Shown here piece by piece: positions 54,891-64,000 of a DNA stretch of 64,000 bases (position 1 is the first letter of the stretch; each line of letters begins with the position of its first letter). The stretch comes from Isoetes taiwanensis (Eukaryota > Streptophyta > Lycopodiopsida > Isoetales > Isoetaceae). The notes under the pieces are model-generated. The model was given only the letters and a program-made list of their open reading frames with translations. It searched no databases and was not told the origin of the DNA. Both the position numbers and the translations under genes were made by a program. The DNA is taken from positions 17,410,386 through 17,474,385 of the forward strand of contig JAJEKV010000003.1 in NCBI GenBank assembly GCA_021234155.1, in the 5' to 3' direction.

Positions 54891-54950
54891 AACAACCCTT
54901 TAACGGAGACAGGGGCAGGATGGGGGAGCACCGGTGGAGAGAGCTCTTGA
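54891..54950 (+). pseudogene. LINE ORF1, 3' end
   Basis: Begins with the right AACAA duplication and completes the ORF1 frame broken at 41623. The codons after the junction read PLTETGAGWGSTGGESS and stop at TGA (54948-54950). Confidence 0.7.
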
Positions 54951-57900
54951 AGCGATGCAGTCTGGGACAGGAGGAAGAAACGAAAGCGGGGTCGGCGAAG
55001 ATCATGTGCACCAAAATGGACATATGGGTCAAGCCTCGATCACAAAAACCCGAGGGCGACCCAGAAGAACAGCCAACGAGTCGGAACATACAGAGAGCCC
55101 GAAGGAACAGCCTCGAGGAAAAAGACGCTGACCATATGGTATTGGAATTGCACATAATACACATGGGATGACGGAGAGAGACTCGAGGAAGCTCACAACT
55201 GCGATATAATATGTCTGGTAGAGACATGGGAACACATCATCAAGAGACTGCCGGAGGAAGAGGGGTATCAGCTATTCACATGTTAGAAAGACAAAGATTT
55301 TAAGATAGGAAGAGGGAGCGCAGGCCTAGCCTGCTATGTGAAAGAGAGTATAGCCAATAATGCATGTATTTTACATTCAGATATCAATAAAAGATATATG
55401 ATCTTGAGCATACAATTGCAAAACAAAAAAGGTTTAACTCTGATTATAGCATATTACCCGCCAAACAGCGACAAACTGGAACTGCTGGACCTGGGGGAGA
55501 GCATGACGAAATGGAAGGACCAAGGACCCATGATACTGATAGGGGATCTGAATGCCAGAACATGTCAGGAGCAAGCACAAGTGACGAGTATAAACGAAAT
55601 AGATGGGCAATGGACACACATTGCGAGGCCACAGGATTGGAGAAGAAGTACAGAGGACAAGCCAGAGATCAATGCCAAAGGTGAGCTACTGCTAGAGATA
55701 TGCACAGCGACAGGGCCATTATAGCCAATGGGGTACAAAGATGGTGTGGATCCGGGGAATTCACAAGCCAGAATGCACATGGAAAAAACATAGTTGACTA
55801 TGTGATAATAAATGACCAAGCAACGACAAGCATCTTAAGCTTCATATTATTGGAGTGACCGACTGGGAAGAGGGAGAGTCACAGACCAATTCAATTAACG
55901 CTCAAATGGAGCGAACAAGCACAGGCAGATATGATACATAAGCAAAATAACGCGGAAGTGAAAAGTGAAAATACAATTCTAGAATAGACATGCAGATACC
56001 TTCACAAGAAATGTTAGATCAGAAATGGGGAATTGGGCATGGGAAGAATATGGGGCATATGAGAATGGGAATGCACTTAATGACATAATGGTGAAGGTGG
56101 CAATGGATGTCTTCGAAAAACGTAAGAGGTCCATGAAGAACAATGCTTTCAGGGCCTCGGTATGGTATGACGAGGAATGTAGGGAACAGAAAAGAAGAGT
56201 CAAAGAGTACAGGGACACGGAAACATATCAAAGAGAAAGGGCAACATACCTAAGGATGTTGAAATCGAAACGAAATAAGAACCTAATACAACACCAATGG
56301 GAGTTGGCCAAAATGTTAAAAAGGCAGCCCAGGAAATTCTTGAAGAGGGCTTAAAGTAAAAGGGGGAGGGAATAGAGAGCCAGGGAATGCGTCACACAAG
56401 ATCGTAGGAGCCGACTGGGAGAAGTACCTTAAGAAATTATATAAGACAGGGGCATCACCAATGCCAATACCCGCTATACAGGAGATAGACAAACCGTGTT
56501 TTAGCCTGCAGGAAGTAATGGTCGCACTCCATAAGATGGCCAATAACAAAGCACCAGACCTTTACGGTTTGACTGTAGAGCTACTGAAGTGTGTGGATAC
56601 AGTAATTGGGAAACAGATCACCAACATCTTCAATGGCATAGTCCACACAGGGCTTCCAGATAGATGGCCATACAACAGGGTAATACCCCTGCACAAAGGG
56701 GGAAGCCGGAAATTCTATAGGACGATAATGGTGAGCTCTATCTTCGCAAAGTGGTTCGGGAAGGTACTGGACAACAAATTGAAACAGTGGGCAGAAACAG
56801 GTAACTTGAGAGCACAAGGACAGGCTGGCTTCAGACCAGAACACTCAACCATAAATCATTTGGTAACCCTCCAGATACTAATAGAGCAAAGCAGATTGCA
56901 GGGAAAGAAAGTGATATGCTGTTTTGTGGACTTTAGAAAGGCATTGGACATTGTCCCAAGCGAAAAGTTGTTATAGAGATTAATAGATATGCGGACCCCA
57001 TAAGGCATGGCAGGATCAATTGCACGCTTATACCAGAGAGTGTATGCAAAAATGGAACAAGAAGGGTAGACGATAGATTGTGACACAGGAGTTAAACAAG
57101 GGTGCCCTCTATCCCCGACATTATTCGGTATATATATAGATGCGTTACAGGGTTTCATCGGGGAACATCAAGGAGACCCGGATGCCCCCACACTGGCGGA
57201 CACCAATGTACCTATTATGTTATATACTGATGATTTAAGCATGATGGCTACAAAGAACAAGGGTATGCATAGGTTGCTAAGGCTCCTAGAGACCTTCTGC
57301 GAGAAAACAGGGCTGACAGTGAATTTTACGAAAACCAAGATAGTTACATTTGGCACCAAGGAACAGACACAGACCCTTCAGGTATATGGGAACAGAATTG
57401 GAAGAATCAGCAGAATGCAAATATCTAGGATACGATGCACACGGACAGGCAAATGATCCAGGGGCGCGGATACCAGATTCCAGGCAGCCATTGCAAGCTA
57501 CTTCAATATGAAAAATTTATGTAATAGGATTGACTGGGAGATTAAGTGCTACTTGTTCAATGCAGTGGTTGCGTCCACGCAACTATATGAGACTGAGGCT
57601 TGGGGATCCGGCTTACCAGACAAGAAATGAGACAAGCAAGAAGGGATCTTTAGGCAATGGCATAGACAGGAATTCAAATACACCACTGACAGCTATGGTA
57701 TATGAGACAGGCCAGAAACCAATGGAGATAAGAGCATGGAAAAGGACCATCAGATATTTAATAAAGGACAACGCAGGAGGGCATTCGGGGAAGCTATCAA
57801 CGATTGCAATCAGCGAATCAGCCAAGTCACACATCATCATGGGCAGTGGATGGTTCAGGGATATAGCCATATGGACTAGACAGATGGGGCTGAATCTAAG

Positions 57901-58300
57901 CGATATAGTAAACGAAGAAAAATGGAAGGAAGACTGGGCCGACACGGCCACACGAGCATGGTTGCAAAAACACGCCGGACCTAAGACACTCTAGCTTACA
58001 GCAGTCTTCAACTCGGAGAAACAGATAGGACAACAGATGTATAGAGACGAAGACCAGGAGATGCACCTTGGCAAGATTTAGGATGGGGAGTCATGACCTA
58101 AGAATTGAAAAAGATAGATGGAGGAAAGTAGAAAGGGAGAACCGGAGTAGATAACTACCTTTTTCAGTTGTTAGTGATGTGCCAAATGCTAGGAGAGTCA
58201 TTTGGGGTGGAGTAGATATAAGGAACGATTATAGGAATTGTAGGATCAGTAGACATAGATAATTATTGTCTGTTGTAGTATTAGCTGCTTCATGCACTTT
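54951..58300 (+). pseudogene. LINE ORF2: endonuclease, RT, C-terminal domain
   Basis: The APE-type endonuclease starts with TLTIWYWNC (about 55118), then ICLVETW, LIIAYYPPN, ILIGDLNART (about 55540) and NIVDYVIIND. The late S-D-H motif reads SH, so one catalytic Asp appears lost. RT from about 56461: NNKAPDLYGL, RVIPLHKGG, QAGFRPEHSTINHLVTLQ, FVDFRKALD, then GVKQGCPLSPTLFGIY and the active site LYTDDLSMMA (about 57219). C-terminal RAWKRTIRYL and RFRMGSHDLRIEKDRW (about 58078-58125) mark the end. Stops at 55289, 55861, 56352 and 56974, plus frame changes, make it inactive. Confidence 0.88.
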
Positions 58301-59181
58301 AAGCAGTCAAATAGACTAGGTAAACCTTCGTTGTAAACCCTTGACTCCTCAATGTGGGAGCTGCTCGACCACATTAAGGAATTCGAAAGCAAATGATACC
58401 TTCCTTATGGAGGAAACTTCAGCAGGTCAAAGAACAAGATGGTGAACATGGGAGCCTGGACACATATAATGAAGAGGAGACTGCACAAAGGATGATAATG
58501 CATCAAGAATGAACACATGATTTGCCAAGTTCTACCAACCAACAACCAATAGACATATGGCGATCATAATAGGGAAGGATCCTTACATCAAGCAGAGATG
58601 CTTTGACTAAGGAAGAATTTCAAACAACGAAGACTAGACTGCTCAAGGATAGGAGAAAGGCCAGACCGCAACCATCTTCTTCCTCTTTAGCTCCACTTTT
58701 TTTAGGTAGCTATATCAACCTCGACAGTACCATCTCCTTGCAGAAAGATCATGATGACCTTCTAGCTTTAGAGATTGGAGCTCAGGCAGCAATAAGAAGA
58801 TGCACCATGGGGGGCCAAATAGCAGTACTAATAAATTATTACTGCAATGTTATAGATCCCGCATCATACAGCAGTAGCTTGGGACTGCGAAGATGAACAG
58901 TCTACATGAAGGAGATCGACATAACCAACACAATAATAGGATCATCCTTGAATCTTCTAACCTCCAAGGCAGGGTGAATATGGAAGACTGTATAGAGTGG
59001 AGAGCATTACCTTCAAGCTTTTGGGATGGGACATGAAGACTTTAGGTCGTTAACTACGTCATCAAGTCAACTAGCATGGATACCTCTAATGAAGATCTTG
59101 TACTACTTATGATTACGATTGACTTAGAAGAATGAGATCCAGTTCTATGGGTTTGTAGGAGAATGCGATCTAGTTCTATGG
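58301..59181. other. No recognised gene
   Basis: One plus-strand ORF (58603-58896, 97 codons) contains the segment GSYINLDSTISLQKDHDDLL but matches no family I know. A short duplication (AATGMGATCYAGTTCTATGGRTTTGT) occurs at about 59132 and 59162, next to the TRIM insertion. Confidence 0.35.
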
Positions 59182-59186
59182 ATTTG

Positions 59187-59640
59187 TGTAACGGACCCAT
59201 GGTAGACCGCTCGAGTATTCGAACCTTGAATGTGCCTGTGGGGCGTTTTCGAGACACCGGCATAAATGGGTAGAAGCGACTACTCATAAACGTCTAGACG
59301 GTTTTGCTCAGTTGGTTAAGGGCATGTCGGTTAGGAATGTTACAGTTGGTATCAGAGCAGGTCTCGAGTTCGAGTCTCCATGGGTGCCTATATGCATAGG
59401 TAATTTGCAAAGACTTGGTAATCATTGTGACATGGTATAGTCTTGGATGCTCGAGGACGAGCATAGTTCTAGTGGGAGAGACTGTAACGGACCCATGATA
59501 GACCGCTCGAGTATTCGAACCTTGAATGTGCCCGTGGGGCGTTCCCGAGACACCGGCATAAATGGGTAGAAGCGACGACTCATAAACGTCTAGACGGTTT
59601 TGCTCAGTTGGTTAAGGGCATGTCGGTTAGGAATGTCACA
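59187..59640 (+). mobile_element. TRIM (454 bp) with tRNA-like motifs
   Basis: Two 158-bp direct repeats (59187-59344 and 59483-59640) begin TGTAACGG and end TTACA or TCACA. They flank a 138-bp interior. The primer site TGGTATCAGAGC (59347-59358) is a perfect initiator-Met complement. A purine tract AGTGGGAGAGAC (59471-59482) abuts the right LTR. Flanks are ATTTG (59182-59186) and GTTTG (59641-59645), a duplication with one change. No coding sequence is present. Each LTR ends with an A-box-like TTGCTCAGTTGG, and the interior holds a B-box-like AGTTCGAGTCT, giving a tRNA-like promoter layout. Confidence 0.92.
59304..59377 (+). promoter_or_regulatory. Putative Pol III A/B boxes in TRIM
   Basis: The A-box-like TTGCTCAGTTGG (59304-59315) fits TRGYNNANNNGG with one mismatch. 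The B-box-like AGTTCGAGTCT (about 59367-59377) fits GGTTCGANTCC with two. They are about 50 bases apart, within the range of tRNA genes. The primer binding site lies between them. The surroundings do not fold as a full tRNA, so this is a promoter-like relic or a SINE-like module. Confidence 0.45.
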
Positions 59641-59711
59641 GTTTGACTGCCTTCAAAGTCTTTCTCTTTTTTGGGCTAGAAGACACATGTAAACCTCAAG
59701 TAAGAGAACAA

Positions 59712-60172
59712 TGTCATGACGATCATACTGGTAAATGAAGATGGTCGTTACACATATGCAAAGGGTTTATGTTGGAAATGGGTTTCAAACCCATGATAAT
59801 TGGTTGCAAGTCATCGACTCTTTCCAAGAGCACTATTGCCATGATCATCGAGTTATGCCACACGTCTTCTTCGATGTATGCTAAGTGCCATTCGTGCACC
59901 CATGCTAAGTGGCATCCTGCATGCCTGCCAGGTGGCACACATTCACCTATACTAGTTCACGGCATACACTATTGAATTTCATGCAATAGGGCACTATATA
60001 TAGAGATGTTTGAGGATGACAAAACCATTCCACTTCAACATCATTTAGGAGCCTTATTATCTTGCGCCCTTAATGGCATTGTACATATTATGCTATGAAA
60101 TAATTTCTTAATGCAAGTAATCTATGTTTCTTACTCGTAGTTCTTTGATATTTTGTCTGTAGGTTCATGACA
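59712..60172. mobile_element. Candidate solo or terminal LTR
   Basis: The segment starts TGTCATGACG and ends TTCATGACA, with 8-base inverted ends TGTCATGA/TCATGACA. It has a TATA box (CACTATATATAGAG, about 59992-60005) followed by AATAATTTCTTAATG-type sequence. A purine-rich AAGTAAGAGAACAA precedes it. No second copy and no duplication of the flanks was found, so it is a candidate only. Confidence 0.35.
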
Positions 60173-62898
60173 ATTATCAAAGAAGGAGATGTTACAAAGA
60201 GCTTAAAAGTATTTTCTTTAATTAAAGTATTTGCTAGCATGTTCAAGTCAAACTTTTAAAACATATATTTGAAACTTGCTAGAAGCATGCTTTGTTAAAT
60301 GACTATTTCTTGGCCAACCCATAAATTGCTCGATTTCAGGAGTCCTCTAGGTAGATGACAAAGCCGAGTAATAATTACGTCTTTTTAGATTTTACTATCT
60401 AGATGAAGTTTGTAAATCAATCATCAACTAGAGAACGTGAGGATGCACATCATATTCGAAAGCATTTGAAGACCAAAATAGATATGCAGTATCAATAGAC
60501 ATCCCAATACAGAGGACATCTAATGATAATTATACGCTGATAACGAAAGGCGAACGACTGTTATTTAAAACTATGAATTCATTTGAACAGTAAAAAATTG
60601 CAATCGGTTTTCAAAATTTTGGCAAACGAATTAAGAGTATACATGCAAGAAATGCAAAATGAAGTTGGTTGTATGTTTGATGCTACATTCCTTTTGAATA
60701 GAGGCAATGCCTTGTTGATGGTATTTTTATGTAAAAATTTAGGAGTTTTAGGATTGGCTTGATAAGGACATGCACTTAATCAGTTTAATAGACAAATGCA
60801 TCTGGACAAAATTCTGAAAGCTAGATTGTTCTTCATCCACCATGTGAGAAGCCCATGATATCATATTACTCTATCATATTCTGCATATAAGATCTTTGTT
60901 AAATTTGTCTAAAAGCTTCGGGACATTCTTGTTGAAACCGTTTGCTCCGCATGTCATATTTCTTGTTGCTTTTTCATTTTGAATAATAGTGTTGCAAATT
61001 ATATTGAACTAGATTACAATAGTTGGTGACAGGAGAGTGACCATCTTATGATAGCTGCTGATACCTATAGGATTTGCAAACTCTATGGGGAGAAGAACTT
61101 GCTGAATGCCAAATGCTTGGCAAGTTCAGCAATGGATGCATAAGTCGTAAAGGGTGAATGAGCAACAAAGGTTGAATGTAAGAAAGCGGATAGAAGAAGA
61201 TGGTTTATTGAATTAGATTAGTGCATTTATAGGCTCAAGGCCTTATGGCAAATCAATTTTGTAATGTAAATATGAAAAAAAAATATATGACTGCTTTTTT
61301 AATGATCTTCTATAGGGTGCAAAGATTAACAAGATATTATTCAATGGTAAACTTTGAAACAAACATAGGGCTACAGGCAAGGCCTAAAATGAAAAGGAAC
61401 TGAGAGTGGATGTGAGAGGGTATGAGGCACAATCATAGGAACACAGGTGGTTAAGGTGAATAGATCTTTAGGTAATAGATAGCTCGACAATAATGAAAAT
61501 TGAATTAAGATAAAAACTCAAAAAGTGAGGCCTAGCATAAGGAATTAACCGCCGAAGGCAACAAAGGGATGCCAGCTAGATCAACAACTACATAAAGGAA
61601 TCATAGACAAACATAGTTCAATATGTATAGTCAAAATCCAGTTAAGTCAGGTAGGCTATGAAATCTAACCATAAGATTGGATAGGACAATTGGTCTGCAT
61701 AATAAGGAGTTCTTATACAAAAGAATATTCTTCTCAACATATAGAAGTACCGAAGTAAGCCTCGTCAAAAAGTTATGAGGGAGGAAGAGACGTACTCATG
61801 GAAGCGCCAAAAGTTAGGATGAGAAGGGCCATCGGCGAGTGTAAAGCTCTGGTACATGCAGACCAATCAACGGAGAGAATTGCGCAAACAAGTCTGGCAG
61901 TGGCTCAGGAAGCAAAAGGAGTGGGTATGGGAGTGTTGGAGGCTCTGGGAGTCGACCTTAAGGGAAAAGGGCCCATGCAGATCTGTGGAGGGAAAGAGCA
62001 ATGAAGAACAAGGGGCGACACAAACGAAGGGGGAAGTTGGATCTGGTGAGGGAATCAGAGATCCATGGCCTCTTGCTAATGCATCATGGATTGTGGCTAT
62101 TTCCTGAGGAGGCAAGCAATCTATACATATTGCAGGATGGTGCGATGTATAAGTGTATGCGAATTTATCACCCTTTGGACCAGTATATACATGGGTACAA
62201 TATGGAGCATCTATATGCTTCAGTCAGATCGAGCTCGAAATCGAGGGCTTAAGAATGGTGGAGGTAGATGGGGGAGCCTTCCTTGCCCAAGAATTAACAC
62301 AAACAAAGGAATGCATGAGATTACTATGGCTGATGAATCAGAGAGGTAAAAGGTCTAGCCACATCTTTCATCCATGCAACAGAGGGAGAATATGTCTGTT
62401 ATCTAGGGATTCGAATTCGATCGAACCAAAGTGCTCAATAGTGGTGGGATGGCAGAGGTAAAGGAAAATAAAAATTGGGGGAGGAGGATATACCATGGTT
62501 GTAATTTTTGTGTAGTGTCTGGAACCCACCCAGTCCCCAAGAAGACAAAGATCCCCTGTCTGTCGTCGCGCTAAGGCCCCTTGACAAGCCCATCGGCTGT
62601 AGAGAGGCTCACAAGTTGACATGCAGAGGATATAGTGATAGTGATTGTTAGGATCTAGAGGAGGAGTATAGCAAATTAAGATATTATGTATAGAACCTGC
62701 AAGAGCATCCTCCTCTCAATGGATTTGTATATGGCTGGAGAAGGCAACCATTATCACAAATGATTAGCATGTAGATGATCATCTCAAATTTAGATGATAT
62801 ATAGACGATCATCAACTCAAATTTACTATTACACACCATTTGCCCCTTTCTAGTTCCTTCTTGCTTGCCCCTTTCTCCCACCTCCCCAATTTCTACCA
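60173..62898. other. No recognised gene
   Basis: AT-rich DNA with short ORFs in all frames. A segment at 61050-61140 (MIAADTYRICKLYGEKNLLN) vaguely resembles the end of a BTB-type domain but is too short to name. ORFs at 61798-62107 are open in two overlapping frames with no family motif. Confidence 0.35.
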
Positions 62899-63955
62899 AT
62901 GCTCATGGACATGGCTATAGATGGGGAAGACCTCCAATCTCAACTGCTATATGCAAACATGGCAGCCAAACTTATACTAGGGATTATGATAGATTCCTTC
63001 CTCATATGTAGGACAGACCATGCAAGGAAAGCTGATAAGTCTACCTTGCAAAAGGGGAGAAGGGCAAAGGCGCATGCGACACTCTTGGCAAAGGTAACCT
63101 ATGGTTGACGCTCAAACCTAACTGCAAGCTACTCTCAATCAAGTCCAATTGGGCATATGCAAAGTGTGGAGGTAGGTCTAGGCAAAAGTTGAAGGTTTAA
63201 CAACTAAGTTCACATGTTTTGATGAGCAAACTAAAGGCTTCAATGCCTACATGAAAAATTGAATGACATCAGAATAGGTTTGATATTGCCGAGCTCTCGA
63301 CTGATATGGCCACGACAATGATTGATTTGGCCACGACATCAAATAGACTGGACACCTTGTTCCAAGACATGGAACGTTTTGAGTAGGAGATTAAGGAGAC
63401 TATTGCACATCTCCACACAGGAGTTGCGGAGATGGCGGCCAACATCTAACAAGCAGTTTATGTAGCTTTCTCAAAGTGTCAAACACAACAACATCTTCAA
63501 GCACTACAGGACATGACCAATGCTGTGGACAAGGCAAACTCTGCCAAGAACACGGACGCGACCTCCAGGCTTAAGGGGTTGGGGAAAGGCTCCTCTAGTC
63601 AAGATCATGATGTACAAGAGTTGGGCAAAGCGATTGCATTGCATGGTAAGGGACTTCATGCCGATGCTCATTAGCAGTTGCGCCATTGCATGCAAGAATT
63701 GGAGGAACAAACTATGAGACACCAAGAGCTAAGCTCTTAGTTCCAAGTGTTGAAGGCTAATATGGAAACTACAACCGCTGGGCACGTCTAGGTGCTTAAG
63801 GCACACCCATTGAACAAACAAACCTTGGCACGCAAAAAAAAGCAAGCCAAAGCAGTTTCCAACTCAGCCAAGCATCAGACCACTTCAAATCGACCAGGGC
63901 TAACACCCCAAGGACACCCAGCTAGACATGTTGCATCATCTGCCCATCACACATA
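62899..63955 (+). pseudogene. Degenerate ORF, possibly gag-like
   Basis: Plus-strand pieces with scattered stops read MLMDMAIDGEDLQSQLLYAN, TMIDLATTSNRLDTLFQDME, CQTQQHLQALQDMTNAVDKA and CMQELEEQTMRHQELSS. They form a Gln- and Ala-rich, probably coiled-coil protein with a basic C-terminal part (LARKKKQAKAVSNSAKHQTT). The pattern resembles the front part of a retroelement gag-type protein. No zinc knuckle or pol motif is seen before the window ends, so the assignment is weak. Confidence 0.3.
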
Positions 63956-64000
63956 GAATATTGGGCAGTCACTCAAATAGCAACATGAACACAAACGCAT

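Larger units (their letters stand above)
39440..58300 (+). mobile_element. LINE interrupted by a chromovirus
   Basis: The 5' part (to 41623) carries ORF1. The 3' part (54896 onward) carries the last 18 codons of ORF1 and then ORF2 with endonuclease, RT and C-terminal zinc-type segment. The 13.27-kb chromovirus sits between with duplication AACAA. Reading across one duplication copy keeps ORF1 in frame to a TGA at 54948-54950. The outer LINE borders are uncertain: I saw no clear poly-A tail, and the start is judged only by where the previous gene fragment ends. ORFs have frameshifts and stops. Confidence 0.85.

Noticed and set aside
59301-59380. A genuine tRNA gene
   Set aside because: A- and B-box-like motifs are present, but no acceptor stem or anticodon arm can be drawn. 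The stretch is split between LTR and interior of a TRIM.
61050-61140. BTB-domain C-terminal fragment
   Set aside because: About 30 codons of weak resemblance without the flanking domain; not reportable as a gene.
1-64000. CRISPR arrays, bacterial operons, rRNA genes
   Set aside because: None seen. The repeats here are retrotransposon LTRs, SINEs and degenerate minisatellites, and gene structure is eukaryotic with introns.

Overview
The window is nuclear DNA from a land plant with a large, transposon-packed genome. Two plant-type genes support this: an apparently complete remorin gene (minus strand, coding exons between 11964 and 13569) and a broken piece of a ferric-chelate reductase (FRO) gene (28455-28704, minus). 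Almost everything else is retrotransposon. The repeat families do not look like common flowering-plant ones, so a fern or other seed-free plant is my weak guess; the sequence alone does not settle it.

Layout. 1-2065: degenerate short repeats and unassigned DNA. 2070-10700: a decayed plus-strand Ty3/gypsy element (copy A) of a Tat-like family, with inverted LTR pieces at its left end, two SINE insertions in its 3' untranslated part and a 3' LTR of about 2.5 kb. 10710-11445: LINE relic. 11964-14400: remorin gene. 14950-15380: another LINE relic. 16428-27657: copy B of the Tat-like family, complete end to end on the minus strand, with 2.58-kb LTRs and target-site duplication CTCCA. 27980-29038: fragments of a gypsy reverse transcriptase and of FRO. 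29039-36058: copy C of the family, truncated, its LTR interrupted by about 1 kb of foreign DNA. 36196-39366: a small unidentified ORF split by a 2.76-kb non-autonomous LTR element (36267-39030, duplication GTTCA). About 39440-58300: a LINE whose ORF1 is split by a 13.27-kb chromovirus (41624-54890, minus, duplication AACAA). 59187-59640: a 454-bp TRIM. The rest to 64000 is largely unassigned.

Main points of interest. (1) The chromovirus carries, between its 5' LTR and gag, a coding region ending in a recognisable histone H3 histone fold (51309 to about 51600), besides an intact unidentified 493-codon ORF and an acidic ORF. An element with an integrase chromodomain that also encodes an H3-like protein is something I do not know from the literature. 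(2) The Tat-like family places a catalytically complete archaeal-type RNase H between protease and reverse transcriptase, while the usual RNase H after the reverse transcriptase has lost its catalytic residues in the copies that can be read. (3) The TRIM has tRNA-like A- and B-box motifs flanking its primer binding site.

Most element ORFs carry stops and frameshifts, so these copies are probably dead. The remorin gene appears functional at the level of splice sites and reading frame.
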